Part shown: positions 15,779 to 25,446 of the stretch, piece after piece
Position numbering within the stretch: the stretch's first letter is position 1
Layout: each line of letters starts with the position of its first letter
Source of the DNA: Verrucomicrobiia bacterium
GTDB taxonomy: Bacteria; Verrucomicrobiota; Verrucomicrobiia; Opitutales; Cerasicoccaceae
Assembly (NCBI GenBank): GCA_030432235.1
Contig: JAUIHT010000001.1
Coordinates: 620,001 to 684,000, forward strand
Direction: 5' to 3'
DNA: 64,000 nucleotides
Program-made: the position numbers and the translations under genes
Notes under the pieces: generated by a model
Told to the model about the DNA's origin: nothing
The model's database searches: none
Seen by the model: only the letters and a program-made list of their open reading frames with translations

Positions 15779-16975
15779 ATGAATTTTGAAGGTACCATAG
15801 AACTGGATCGCTCGTTATCCACTCCCCTTTACCAGCAGGTTGCCGATTGGATTTCGGGCCGCATCGAAGAAGAGGGTATCGCCCCTGGCACGATGTTGCC
15901 GGCAGTGCAGAGCCTGTGCGAGATGGCCGGTGGCGTCAGCCATTTGACCGTGCGCCAGGGGATTACCCAATTGGTTAAGATGGGGGTTCTCTACAGTGTA
16001 AAGGGGAAGGGCGTCTTTGTGGCCGAGCGGAGCACCTCCTCGAAGACTCGCCGCGGGACGGTGGCGTTTATCTGCTCCGCCCTTGACCAGGGCTTTGCGC
16101 ACCAAATTGTCCTCGGGGCCGAAAAGACGCTGCGCCAGCAAGGATACGATTTGATGCTGTGCAACAGTGAGTACAGCGCATCCTGGGAAGCTGAGTACCT
16201 GCGGCGCGCACATGCTTCAGGAGCCGATGGCGTGTTGCTCATGCCCTTCATGCCGCCGGGCAACAAGGAGCTGATAGAATCTATCATCGGCGATCGTGTC
16301 CGGCCCATGCCGATTGTTTGTGTGGACCGCGGATTTAAGAATCAGGACATCCCGGTGGTCGGGGTGGACAACTATCGTGCGGCTCACGAAGCGGTTAGCT
16401 ATCTGCTGTCGTTGGGGCACCGGCGAATCGGGTTCATCGTCAATGCACTGCACCTCATCAAGCAGATTGAGGCGATTGAACTGCGCTTCGAAGGTTATCG
16501 CAAGGCACTCGACGATTACGGTATCAAGTACGACCCCGAACTGGTCCAGGAGATTGGCGCCACGATGGCCATGCTCAAGCCGGAGGACGTGGGCATGGAG
16601 CATTACGGCTATCAGGCCATGCACAAGCTCCTCATGCTGAAAAATCGACCCAGTGCGGTATTCCTGCTCTGGGACGAGCTGGCCCCCGGTGCCGTTGCGG
16701 CCATTCGCAATCATGGCTTGGGCGTGCCTGAAGATATTTCTCTGGTCGGTTTCAACGACGATATGCTTTCGCGGCTTATGACCCCCGCACTGACCACGGT
16801 GGCGCAACCCGCATCGCAGATTGGTCAGGATGCGGCCAATCTCGTGATCAACCTGATCGAGAAAAAGCAAGTCAGCGTCTCTCGGCTGGCGCTGCCCACC
16901 AAACTAATTTGTCGCGGAACCTCCGCACTCAAGGAAGAGCAGTCCAAGTCAAAGAAGAATGCCTCTTTGGCCTGA
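15779..16975 (+). CDS. GntR-LacI hybrid (AraR-type) transcriptional regulator
   Basis: A 398-residue regulator with an N-terminal GntR winged helix (residues ~10-78: 'TPLYQQVADWISGRI', 'GVSHLTVRQGITQLVKMGVL', wing 'VKGKGVFVAE') joined to a LacI/periplasmic-binding-protein-like sensor (residues ~92-385: 'GTVAFICSALDQGFAHQIV', 'VGVDNYRAAHEAVSYLLSLG', 'PEDISLVGFNDDML'). This is the AraR architecture, in which a sugar releases the protein from DNA. The ATG at 15779 is preceded by a palindrome. It is followed by a PEP-CTERM-like gene and by the GH50-, GH127- and GH38-type genes, which it probably controls. Confidence 0.9.
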   Translation: MNFEGTIELDRSLSTPLYQQVADWISGRIEEEGIAPGTMLPAVQSLCEMAGGVSHLTVRQGITQLVKMGVLYSVKGKGVFVAERSTSSKTRRGTVAFICSALDQGFAHQIVLGAEKTLRQQGYDLMLCNSEYSASWEAEYLRRAHASGADGVLLMPFMPPGNKELIESIIGDRVRPMPIVCVDRGFKNQDIPVVGVDNYRAAHEAVSYLLSLGHRRIGFIVNALHLIKQIEAIELRFEGYRKALDDYGIKYDPELVQEIGATMAMLKPEDVGMEHYGYQAMHKLLMLKNRPSAVFLLWDELAPGAVAAIRNHGLGVPEDISLVGFNDDMLSRLMTPALTTVAQPASQIGQDAANLVINLIEKKQVSVSRLALPTKLICRGTSALKEEQSKSKKNASLA

Positions 16976-17019
16976 TTGCCTTCAGACAATCAAACATCAA
17001 CAAGTAGTTACCTATAACA

Positions 17020-17676
17020 ATGAAAACTGCCCCTAAAATGAAGCATATGCTCGGTATCGGCCTTCTTGCTGCAGGCCTTTGCCTTCCGCTGAAAGGACAA
17101 ACAGTCAACGATCTCGGGTCGAGCCTGGGAACGTTTAATTTTGATTTCGGGGCAGGCTCCGGTACCGGCTCGACACCCCACTATGCCAGTAGCAATGTTT
17201 CATTCATTGACAGCTCCGATTTCTACGGCGCCCGGGTTCGTTTCAACCAGTTCAATACCGCGACGGTAACCTACGCCTTCGAGTCCGATAATCTGATTAC
17301 GGATTTTTCCTACAGCTTCTATGAAGTATCGGAGCCCGGATTCGTGAACTCACTGGTGAACTTGGTGATCGAAGCCAGTACGGATAACTCTAACTGGGAT
17401 ACGGTTGCCACCTACGCGGCCGGCTCGGGCATTACCGAGATACCGGTTGATTCCTACGAGCTGCCCGTGTCCAGCAGTACGCTCTACATTCGGCTTTCGC
17501 GAGGCGTTCGCTGGGGCGGTGATGCGGGGCCTATTCAGTGGCAGCTTTGGCAGGGCATGGGCGATTCGGAGTCCACCCCATGGACCTTTACGACGGTGCC
17601 TGAGCAATCAACGACTGCCGGTGTTGTCAGTGTGATTGCCTTGCTGGCAGTTATAGCATACAAGAGAAAGCGTTAA
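17020..17676 (+). CDS. PEP-CTERM-like surface protein (VPEQ variant)
   Basis: A 218-residue exported protein with signal peptide 'MLGIGLLAAGLCLPLKGQ' and a tripartite C-terminal sorting tail: 'TTVPEQSTTAG', a hydrophobic helix 'VVSVIALLAVIAY' and 'KRKR'. The third motif position is Gln rather than Pro. The body is a beta-rich domain ('FNFDFGAGSGTGSTPHYASS', 'LVIEASTDNSNWDTVATYAA') resembling F5/8 or jelly-roll folds that bind glycans. It starts 45 bp after the regulator and is followed by a hairpin, then by the GH50-like gene. The role as a surface glycan-binding protein for this module is inference. Confidence 0.75.
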   Translation: MKTAPKMKHMLGIGLLAAGLCLPLKGQTVNDLGSSLGTFNFDFGAGSGTGSTPHYASSNVSFIDSSDFYGARVRFNQFNTATVTYAFESDNLITDFSYSFYEVSEPGFVNSLVNLVIEASTDNSNWDTVATYAAGSGITEIPVDSYELPVSSSTLYIRLSRGVRWGGDAGPIQWQLWQGMGDSESTPWTFTTVPEQSTTAGVVSVIALLAVIAYKRKR

Positions 17677-17711
17677 GCCCCTTTAATTTCGTTGTTTCCT
17701 AGGCCGTCCGA

Positions 17712-17742
17712 CTGCCGCTTTTAGGCTCACTAAAAGTGGCGG
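17712..17742 (+). terminator. 13-bp stem hairpin between the PEP-CTERM-like and GH50-like genes
   Basis: CTGCCGCTTTTAG (17712-17724) pairs with CTAAAAGTGGCGG (17730-17742), with two G-U pairs and a 5-nt loop. No T-tract follows, so it may be an mRNA-stabilising hairpin or partial terminator that lets the surface-protein gene be expressed above the enzymes. Confidence 0.5.
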
Positions 17743-17782
17743 GGGAGGGTGCCGTGCCCAAAAATATTCAGGATTACGTACT

Positions 17783-19828
17783 ATGTCTCGAATTTTAACG
17801 TATACTATTGCCTGCTTGCTTCCGGCAGTTCTCGTAGCCGCAGAGCACCGGATAGATGACGGCTGGTATCTTGCTGATTCTCCGCCGTCGGGAGAGTCCC
17901 GTCAGGAGCCGATTCCGTTCGCTGAAGGTGCGATGACTGCTCCGGATATTGCTCCGCAGGTATGGGCCGGGGATGGCAAAGGCTCGGTGCGTATCAAGGT
18001 GGTGTTCGACCTGGGGCGTGATGTGCCGCTAAGCCGGATTGTGGCACGGACACAGTACCCTTCGGAATACTTCAACACGCATTATTTTTATGTCGAAGGG
18101 CGCGCCTCCGATCAGGAGCACTATCGCACATTACACCCCATCGGCGTGGACACGACCGAGCCGTGGGAGGAAATTGAAATCGAGCTGGATAATGTGCCAG
18201 TGCGCTATGTGCGTTTTGTTTTTGGGCGTCACCATACCTGGTTGAAGACGGGTATTACCAAGGCGGAGTTTTATACGTCTGATACCGGGCTTGCGCCAGC
18301 CGAACTCAGTGAGGACCTGGGTGCCGAACTTGATCGCGAGACTGTCATGGTCGACACTTACGGCCAGTTTATCGACGAAGATTGGCCCGGAAAGATCCAG
18401 TCCGATGCCGACCTCAGGAGGGATCGGGAGCTGGAGCGTTCCGGCCTCGGCCAAGCGGGAGGCTATTCCGGTCAATACGATATGTATGGCGGCTTCCTGG
18501 ATAAGTTCGATTTGGAGGCGACCGGCTTTTTCCGCTTGGAGAAGGTGGACGGAGTTTGGTGGTTTGTGACCCCGCTGGGACATCCGTACTTCATGAACGG
18601 AATCAGCGCCATCACCCCCTTTGAGTGGGGATACTCCACAGGTTTATACGGCAAGAACGGTTCGCCCAGAAAAGTCTTTGAGGAATTGCCAGATCGCCAG
18701 AAGTTCCAGAAGGCATACTTTGAAATGTCGGGCAACCCTCGGGTCAGTTTCCTGCTGGCTAATCTGGAGCGCAAGTATGGCGAAGATTTCTACCCGCAGT
18801 GGGTGGAGGTCATGAAAGAGCGCGTTACGGATTGGGGCTTCAATGCCAACGGCAAGTGGCATCGGTCCAAGCTGCTCAACCTGCCCTATATTACTGTCAT
18901 TGAGCCGAAGGGTCTCGATCGGATCCGTTGGGCCGTGAATCCTTTCCAGGATAACTTTGCCACAAAGGTCGAAAATGAAACGAAGGACTTCCTGAACGGG
19001 AGCAAGGACGATCCGTACCTTATCGGTCATACATTCGAAAACGAAAAGGGATGGACCAAGGATATTGTCCGCGATGTTTTGCGGGATAAGAGCGGAAACC
19101 AACCGGCCAAAGCTGCCTTTCTGGAGATGATCCTGAAAGAGATGGATGGCAACGAAGCTCGGTTTAAAGAATCCACAGGCCTGACATTTTCCAAACTGGA
19201 TGATCTGCTCGCTCAGGATCTCTCGAGTAACAAGGCCCTTGTGCCTTACTATGAACCCTTCATCACGTTCGCTTCGAAGACGTATTACCAGACGGTTAAC
19301 GGGATTATCAGGAAGTACGACCCCAACCATCTATTTCTCGGTTCGTCGCTGACCCCTAAGTGGCAGAGTAGCCCGGAATGGGAGCTGGGTGCGATCGGGT
19401 ATGTGGATGCCTTGAGCTTCGACTTGTATTTTAAGACTACCGACTGGCTTGAGCCGTACTTGAGCCACGACATTCCAATATTGCTACTGGAGTACGGCTT
19501 TACCGTAACCGGACGGGGCATGGGTTATTTTTATGCAAACTACCCGTCACAGCGAGAGCGCGGTATCGGGTATCGGAAGCTCATGGAGGAGTATGCCTCC
19601 ATCCCTCAGTTCGTGGGCGCCTGCTGGTTTCTGGTTTATGATCAGCCGGTGACTGGTCGCGGCTCCTATGGGGGTGGGGAATCGTTCAACTTTGGTTTTC
19701 TCAACCAGCAGGACCAGCCCTACCAGGAGTTCATTGACGAGGTCAAGAAGACCACCGGCCGGCTGTATGAGATTCATGCAGGATTAATTGAACCATTTCA
19801 TGGAGGCGTTTCATGGCTCAAGAATTAG
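17783..19828 (+). CDS. GH50-like (beta-agarase-type) glycoside hydrolase
   Basis: A 681-residue secreted enzyme with signal peptide ending near 'AVLVAAEH'. Residues ~25-170 are an F5/8- or CBM-like beta domain; residues ~245-660 are a clan GH-A barrel. 'KVDGVWWFVTPLGHPYFMNG' is the hallmark start of agarase-type barrels. The likely acid/base is E421 in 'GHTFENEKGW' (NE motif) and the likely nucleophile is E570 in 'ILLLEYGFT'. GH50 enzymes cut agarose, but related verrucomicrobial branches have no known substrate, so a galactan is likely rather than certain. Its 3' end overlaps the pseudopilin gene by 16 bp, and the pseudopilin's ribosome site GGAGG (19802-19806) lies inside this gene. Confidence 0.8.
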   Translation: MSRILTYTIACLLPAVLVAAEHRIDDGWYLADSPPSGESRQEPIPFAEGAMTAPDIAPQVWAGDGKGSVRIKVVFDLGRDVPLSRIVARTQYPSEYFNTHYFYVEGRASDQEHYRTLHPIGVDTTEPWEEIEIELDNVPVRYVRFVFGRHHTWLKTGITKAEFYTSDTGLAPAELSEDLGAELDRETVMVDTYGQFIDEDWPGKIQSDADLRRDRELERSGLGQAGGYSGQYDMYGGFLDKFDLEATGFFRLEKVDGVWWFVTPLGHPYFMNGISAITPFEWGYSTGLYGKNGSPRKVFEELPDRQKFQKAYFEMSGNPRVSFLLANLERKYGEDFYPQWVEVMKERVTDWGFNANGKWHRSKLLNLPYITVIEPKGLDRIRWAVNPFQDNFATKVENETKDFLNGSKDDPYLIGHTFENEKGWTKDIVRDVLRDKSGNQPAKAAFLEMILKEMDGNEARFKESTGLTFSKLDDLLAQDLSSNKALVPYYEPFITFASKTYYQTVNGIIRKYDPNHLFLGSSLTPKWQSSPEWELGAIGYVDALSFDLYFKTTDWLEPYLSHDIPILLLEYGFTVTGRGMGYFYANYPSQRERGIGYRKLMEEYASIPQFVGACWFLVYDQPVTGRGSYGGGESFNFGFLNQQDQPYQEFIDEVKKTTGRLYEIHAGLIEPFHGGVSWLKN

Positions 19829-20484
19829 ATTTTATTCCGGTTAGCGGACCGGCAGTACGGCGAGGATTCACCTTGGTGGAGCTATTGTCCGTGATAGCTA
19901 TCGTCGCCGTGCTGTTTACTATCCTGATTCCAGTATTGTCGAGTATCCGTGCGACCTCGCAGGTCACCGGCTGCACCAGTAACCTGAGGAACTGCCATGC
20001 CGCGATACAGCTCTATGTAAACGAGCATGGTGCCTACCCGAGGCCGTTTACGTCCACCGGCTCCTACCAGACCAGTTGGTGGCAGCGGCTAGCCAAGGAG
20101 GGCTACTTTGCGCAGGTGGTCGAAGGGAGTAACCAGAAAACGGAAACGTTGGCCCGGGCTTGCCTTGGATGCCCCGCGGTAAGGGATGAGCTGAATGACA
20201 GTATTAAGGTTACCTACTCGATGAATAACCATCTCTCCGAAAAGACCCCGGAGACGGTCCGGCATTTTTCGTCCTGCATGCTGTTGATTGATGGATGGCG
20301 TCAGAGCAATGGAGCCTATAGCCCGGCGATTTGGAACGGAGGTCCTGCTCCTGAACATCCTCATACGGGTAGTACGAATATCCTTTTCGTCGATGGCAGA
20401 GTCGAAGCGGTTCCGACGAAGGAAGTGCCCTACAAGGCGCAGGACAGCATTTCTGCTGAAGAGGTGTCCCGGTTTTGGAACTAG
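19813..20484 (+). CDS. Prepilin-type H-X9-DG protein (pseudopilin-like)
   Basis: A 223-residue protein with a class III prepilin leader: 'AVRRG|FTLVELL' (cleavage after G18, Glu at +5) and a hydrophobic helix through residue ~42. The C-terminal part carries the H-x9-DG motif ('HTGSTNILFVDG'), a signature of the large DUF1559-like pseudopilin groups of Planctomycetes, Lentisphaerae and Verrucomicrobia. The leader peptidase PilD/GspO would process it; assembly into a type II secretion-like pseudopilus or single surface fibre is inferred. The start is set by GGAGG six bases upstream. It overlaps the GH50-like gene by 16 bp, implying coupled expression with that enzyme. Confidence 0.88.
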   Translation: MAQELDFIPVSGPAVRRGFTLVELLSVIAIVAVLFTILIPVLSSIRATSQVTGCTSNLRNCHAAIQLYVNEHGAYPRPFTSTGSYQTSWWQRLAKEGYFAQVVEGSNQKTETLARACLGCPAVRDELNDSIKVTYSMNNHLSEKTPETVRHFSSCMLLIDGWRQSNGAYSPAIWNGGPAPEHPHTGSTNILFVDGRVEAVPTKEVPYKAQDSISAEEVSRFWN

Positions 20485-20524
20485 TGGAAAAGGCGTCACC
20501 AGGAATCTTTAGAGTCGTTCAAAT

Positions 20525-22240
20525 ATGATATTTTCTTTTGAGAAAGCCTTTCAGGCCGGAGTGTCACACATCAACTCGATGGTTTCGCCGGAAGGCTACA
20601 CGTACTTCGATGTATTTCGTACCTCGCCCGCGGAGGCAGTCATGGATTGGCCGGATTTCGTGGATTTGCCAGCTCGCTATCTTGAAGCGGCCGTCATGCT
20701 GCGGCCTTTCGGAAGCTGTCCTTGTGAAAAGAACCTGCGTGATTGGCTCTGGAAGCATATTGCCGAGGATGGGTTGGCCTACCGGCCTGATTCGCCCATT
20801 TCACGGCCGGATGCCGAGCTTTTTGATCAAAGCCGTTTGCTGTACACACTCGTATCCTGCCTGCAGAAGACTCCTGGTGACGCGGTTGTGGAGAAGGCTT
20901 TGCGTGGACTGTGTGACGGCTTAATCAAGATTTCCACACGCGACGGTGACATCAGCTATATCAGCCAGATTGGTGTTTACTATGGTGGGACGCTCATTCG
21001 CCCACTGGCTCAGGCTGGGTTCTTACTGAGGGAAAAGCGCTATCTGGTTTTTGCGCGGAGATTGGCAAAAGGGATCCTCAGCTCGGAGGAGTACTTCGGG
21101 GCGGATGGCTCCTTCAAGGGGCATGTGCATGGTCACATGGCGACCGTGGCGGGCTTTATCGTTCTGGCTCTCCATGATCAGGACGATGCCATGCTCAAGC
21201 GGGCTGTCGGTATCTTCGACTATGCCAAAAGCATCAGTACGCAACATGGCTTCGTCCCGGAGTTGGCACAACGCGAGGACGCGCTCGTGGCCTGCGAGAC
21301 TTGCGCCTTGATGGACTACCTGGATGTCGCGTTGCTGCTTGCCCGCTACGTCGACGCGGGAATGTGGAGCCTGGTTGAAAAAGCAACGCGCAATCACCTG
21401 GCGCGTAGTCAGGTGGGTGATACTTCCTGGCTCGACTGTAATGATGCTGCCGAGAACGAGGAAGGGATTCTTCGTCGTAACTTGAATTCTTCCCTGGTCG
21501 GGTCGTTTGCGGGCTGGAGCGCTCCGCATGCGCTGTTGGCCTACGAAGAGGTTTTTTGGCCCGAGTGGGTACGGACGGAGGAAATGAAACCGCGCTATAT
21601 GAATAAGGTGCGGGCGATTCAGAATTGTTGCGCGGGTGGCGGGCTCCGGGCCTTGCATCAGGTCTGGAGCAATGTGGTCACCAAGGAGGGTGGTGGACTG
21701 AATGTAAATCTGCTTTTCTCCAAGGAAACGAAGGATGTGCGCGTCGAAAGTGCCTTGCCCGCGGACGCGCATGTTAAGATTACGCTCAAGAAGCCAGCCG
21801 CCTTCCTGCGTGTGCGGATTCCGGACCGTTGCCGGGTTGATTCACTGGCGCTTAGCCTGAATGGCGAGCCTTGTCATAGCACGAAGATTGTTCACGGCTT
21901 TATTGAGATGCATAGCCCGGCCGCTGGGGATGTGATTGAGCTGAGCTTAGAGCTGTTGACCGAAGTGGAAACCTTCAGTCTCAGTAATCCGGGTCATCAG
22001 TCCTATCAGTTTGAGGCGGATTGGCTGGGTGAAACCGTTACTGAGATTCGAACCGATCCCGGGAACCCGACGAGCGGATATTCGCGCATATTGAAAGCCC
22101 CTGTTCTGGTCTTCTATGGAATGGATGCGCCGGGAATGATGTACGGGCATGTGCCGCCTCCTGCTTTTACCGAGTCACCTCCAGCACCGGCGATGGATGA
22201 TGGGATTATTGATTGGTATTCACTGGATGCACTGCGTTGA
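20525..22240 (+). CDS. GH127-like glycoside hydrolase (beta-L-arabinofuranosidase family)
   Basis: A 571-residue (alpha/alpha)6-toroid protein. The zinc-cysteine motif of GH127/GH146 enzymes is recognisable: E258-x-C260 in 'ACETCALMDYLDVALLLARY' and C368-C369 in 'QNCCAGGGLRALHQVW'. In the characterised HypBA1 the equivalent Glu, Cys, Cys, Cys bind zinc, and one Cys is the nucleophile. The C-terminal ~180 residues form beta-sandwich domains ('FLRVRIPDRCRVDSLALSLNGE'). No signal peptide is seen, so a cytoplasmic enzyme is expected. It lies 40 bp after the pseudopilin and 45 bp before the GH38 gene. The specific sugar removed is unknown, because the family has several activities. Confidence 0.75.
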   Translation: MIFSFEKAFQAGVSHINSMVSPEGYTYFDVFRTSPAEAVMDWPDFVDLPARYLEAAVMLRPFGSCPCEKNLRDWLWKHIAEDGLAYRPDSPISRPDAELFDQSRLLYTLVSCLQKTPGDAVVEKALRGLCDGLIKISTRDGDISYISQIGVYYGGTLIRPLAQAGFLLREKRYLVFARRLAKGILSSEEYFGADGSFKGHVHGHMATVAGFIVLALHDQDDAMLKRAVGIFDYAKSISTQHGFVPELAQREDALVACETCALMDYLDVALLLARYVDAGMWSLVEKATRNHLARSQVGDTSWLDCNDAAENEEGILRRNLNSSLVGSFAGWSAPHALLAYEEVFWPEWVRTEEMKPRYMNKVRAIQNCCAGGGLRALHQVWSNVVTKEGGGLNVNLLFSKETKDVRVESALPADAHVKITLKKPAAFLRVRIPDRCRVDSLALSLNGEPCHSTKIVHGFIEMHSPAAGDVIELSLELLTEVETFSLSNPGHQSYQFEADWLGETVTEIRTDPGNPTSGYSRILKAPVLVFYGMDAPGMMYGHVPPPAFTESPPAPAMDDGIIDWYSLDALR

Positions 22241-22285
22241 AGCCGAGCCACAATAGCCCTCGTTACGTGTAACCAAGCTTCCCTC

Positions 22286-25200
22286 ATGCCTGTAAATACC
22301 ATCGACTCGTTTGAGGCCCTGATTTTGCACATTCAGGAGTCTATTTATCAGCCGGTGGCGCCCTTTGACGTTACGGTTTGGTCTAGTGATGAGCCACGTA
22401 CGTTCGCGGATCGAAAAACCGGCCAGGAGCGAGCCGTCAGTCTGGGGGAATCCTGGGCAAGCAAGCTATTCGATTGTGCCTGGATGCGATTCAGCGCTTC
22501 CCTGCCCAAGGAAATTGACCGCTCCTGCCTCGTGGCAAGGATTGATGTCAACGGCGAGTTGTGTCTGGTTGACGGCCAGGGAACGCCTCTTCGTGGCCTA
22601 ACCTGTATAAAGTCCACTTTTGATGCGACTCTGGGTGCACCGGGTAAAACCGTTTTCCGCCTTGAACCGAATCTGATTCAGGATGGAAGCGTCGAACTCT
22701 GGGCGGATGCTGGCCTGAATGACCTGTTCGGCTTTCTCAAGGATAATGGCCGCCTCGTTCTGGCGGAAGTTGCACTGGTACGTGAAGATTTGCGCCAACT
22801 TTACTATGACCTTGAGACACTGCATGACTATGTCTCGAACGATGAGCCAGTCGAGGCGGATTACCAGGGAATCCAGCGATGCATAGCAGAGACTTCTGAC
22901 AACCTGAATGTTGCTGATTCACAAAGTGTGGCCGAGGCCCGTGATTTACTGAAACCGTGGTTTGCATCTGAGCAGAAATCACCACTCAAGGTACATGCCA
23001 TTGGTCATGCCCACCTGGATTTGGCATGGTTATGGCCTATTCGGGAAACTGTGCGCAAAGGCGCCAGAACTTTTGCGACCGCATTGTACAACCTTGAGCG
23101 CTACCCACACTACCAGTTTGCTTGTAGCCAGCCGCAACTTTTTCAATGGATAAAGGAAAGCTATCCGACGCTTTACAAGAAGGTTAAGGACGCTGTGAAA
23201 TCAGGGCGTATCGAGCCCTTGGGTACTTTTTGGGTGGAGCCGGATTGCAGTATGCCCAGTGGTGAGTCGTTCGTTCGCCAAATTCTGTATGGTGCACGCT
23301 TTTTTCGGGAGGAGTTCGGCGTGGTTCCCGATTTCTGCTGGCAGCCGGATGTCTTTGGCTATCATGGACAGCTGCCCCAGATTCTGCGACGTAGCGGGCA
23401 CCGCTATTTCATGACGCAGAAGCTTTCATGGAATGTCGTAAACCGCTTTGATCATCACTCGTTTTTTTGGGAGGGTGTCGATGGCACTCGGATACTGACG
23501 CATATGCTCCCGGAGGAGACTTATAACAGCCCGGCGGCCGCCCGGTCTCTCCATAAGATAGGCAGTGAGTATGCGGAACGGGAGGTTTCGAATCATGCGC
23601 TCATGGTCTATGGGATAGGTGACGGTGGTGGCGGTCCCGACGCGGAGCACCTGGAGAGGTTGCGGCGTGTTCCCGGATTGCCCAGATTGCCGGAAGTTGA
23701 GTTCGGAATGGTGTCGGAATTTTTCAAGGTCTGGAGCCGGGACCAAAATCAATTCCCTACCTGGACGGGTGAGCTTTACCTGGAGCGTCATCAGGGCACG
23801 CTGACTACTCAGGCCGAAACCAAGCGCCTTAACCGTATGGCGGAAGTTGCGCTTCGTGAGCTTGAGTGGGCTGCCTATTTATCGAGTGACTGGCCGGGTG
23901 GGGCTCTCGATGAGCTTTGGAAGGAAGTGTTGCTCTACCAGTTTCATGATGTGCTGCCGGGCACATCCATCAAGCGTGTCTATGATGAGTGCTATGAACG
24001 CTATCATGATATACTCCGGAAGCTGGAAGAACTCATTGAGGTTCGTTATCGCAAAGTGGCGCAAGCAATGATGCCGTCTGCGGGGACGGTTATCTTTAAC
24101 TCGCTTTCCTGGCCGCGCACGGAATGGTTGCAGTCGGCTGACAGATGGCGACGTGTTCGTATTCCCGCAGCAGGATGTTTGGGTATGGGTGCCTTTCAAG
24201 TCGAGGACGCACACGAAGATCTTCAGGCCAGCCCCGAACGATTGGAGAATGAGCACCTCTGTGTTCGCTTTGATCGCGAGGGTTATATGGCTTCAGTTGT
24301 CGATAAGCAGAGTGGACGCGAGTACTTGGCCGATACGTCACGGGCAAATGATTTTGTCATTATTGAAGACACTGGAAACGCATGGGACTTTGAAACTAAT
24401 CATGAGTCCAAGGATGTTTGGGGCTATTTGCGGCGCAGGATCGAACGTCCTCGCTTGACTGGTTCGAAGGCTACTCTGAACGGTCCTTTTGCCGAGCTTC
24501 GACAAACGTGGTCATTGCGTGATTCCACTATCAGCCAGACCATTCGCTTGGCGTCAGGGTCGAGCCAGGTGGAGTTTGATACCGAGGTCGATTGGCAGGA
24601 GACCGCAGCCATGCTCCGTGTACGATTCCCGGTGGCGGTTCAGGCAGAGAATGCGCTCTATGAGATTCCGTTTGGGCACATAGCCAGGAGTACACGAGAG
24701 GATACGTTGGTGCAGCGCGCTCAGATCGAAGTGGCGGCATTGCAGTGGGTGGATTTATCTGAGGAGACGCATGGGGTGGCACTTTACAACGATAGTAAAC
24801 ACGGCTTCCGCATTAAGCAGAACGTTATCGATATGGCTTTGATCCGTAGCGTTCCTTATCCCGGTGCTCCGCTCATCAATAAGGACGATGTAGACGAGTC
24901 GAGTGTGGGGGAATACACGGATTTGGGCTCTCACCGCTTTCGCTATGCGTTCAGGCCTTATGAGGGGCCATGCAATACTGCCCGCAACACGGCCGAGGCT
25001 AGAATGTTTAACACGCCCTTGCGCGTTATCCGGCAGGAGAAGGCTTCAGGGGCAGAATCTTTTGCGGATATTACCAAGGGAGTCCCGATGCTCCAGCACC
25101 CCGCCATTGAGCTTGCCGCAATCAAGCGCACGGAGAATGGGGAAGGTTGGGCTATGCGCTTGATAAATGTATCCGGAGAGGCAGTTACCTTGCCTCCGCC

Positions 25201-25312
25201 GGATGGTGATTGGATTGAGGCTGACTTAAATGAGCAACCTGCCTCAGGAAAAATACCTGTGCGTGCCCTTAACTTTAGACCTTTAGAAATAAAGACTCTG
25301 ATAAACAGCTAA
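22286..25312 (+). CDS. GH38 alpha-mannosidase
   Basis: A 1008-residue class II alpha-mannosidase, which removes alpha-linked mannose by a retaining zinc-dependent mechanism. The zinc ligands are H241-A-H243-L-D245 in 'IGHAHLDLAWLWP', and the nucleophile is D355 in 'CWQPDVFGYHGQLPQIL'. Domain order: N-terminal beta domain (1-230), catalytic barrel (235-500), three-helix bundle with 'HDVLPGTSIKRVYDE' (a further conserved zinc-linked histidine, ~560), then the long beta-sandwich (620-1005). The length fits the family. No signal peptide is visible, so it acts in the cytoplasm. It is the last gene of the GntR-LacI module. Confidence 0.92.
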   Translation: MPVNTIDSFEALILHIQESIYQPVAPFDVTVWSSDEPRTFADRKTGQERAVSLGESWASKLFDCAWMRFSASLPKEIDRSCLVARIDVNGELCLVDGQGTPLRGLTCIKSTFDATLGAPGKTVFRLEPNLIQDGSVELWADAGLNDLFGFLKDNGRLVLAEVALVREDLRQLYYDLETLHDYVSNDEPVEADYQGIQRCIAETSDNLNVADSQSVAEARDLLKPWFASEQKSPLKVHAIGHAHLDLAWLWPIRETVRKGARTFATALYNLERYPHYQFACSQPQLFQWIKESYPTLYKKVKDAVKSGRIEPLGTFWVEPDCSMPSGESFVRQILYGARFFREEFGVVPDFCWQPDVFGYHGQLPQILRRSGHRYFMTQKLSWNVVNRFDHHSFFWEGVDGTRILTHMLPEETYNSPAAARSLHKIGSEYAEREVSNHALMVYGIGDGGGGPDAEHLERLRRVPGLPRLPEVEFGMVSEFFKVWSRDQNQFPTWTGELYLERHQGTLTTQAETKRLNRMAEVALRELEWAAYLSSDWPGGALDELWKEVLLYQFHDVLPGTSIKRVYDECYERYHDILRKLEELIEVRYRKVAQAMMPSAGTVIFNSLSWPRTEWLQSADRWRRVRIPAAGCLGMGAFQVEDAHEDLQASPERLENEHLCVRFDREGYMASVVDKQSGREYLADTSRANDFVIIEDTGNAWDFETNHESKDVWGYLRRRIERPRLTGSKATLNGPFAELRQTWSLRDSTISQTIRLASGSSQVEFDTEVDWQETAAMLRVRFPVAVQAENALYEIPFGHIARSTREDTLVQRAQIEVAALQWVDLSEETHGVALYNDSKHGFRIKQNVIDMALIRSVPYPGAPLINKDDVDESSVGEYTDLGSHRFRYAFRPYEGPCNTARNTAEARMFNTPLRVIRQEKASGAESFADITKGVPMLQHPAIELAAIKRTENGEGWAMRLINVSGEAVTLPPPDGDWIEADLNEQPASGKIPVRALNFRPLEIKTLINS

Positions 25313-25446
25313 CATTAGGTGCGCCATGTGGCTATAGTCTGTGAACCCTAACGAAAGGAGCCGAGTCAGTTGATCAATACCCCGGTAGTGGAAAGATGGG
25401 ATGAGGGGAAATAACAACTAGATATTAACCCTATATTAATAAGAAA

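Noticed and set aside
16973-16992. TGATTG/CAATCA hairpin after the GntR-LacI gene
   Set aside because: Six-bp stem without T-tract that overlaps the stop codon; too weak to call a terminator.
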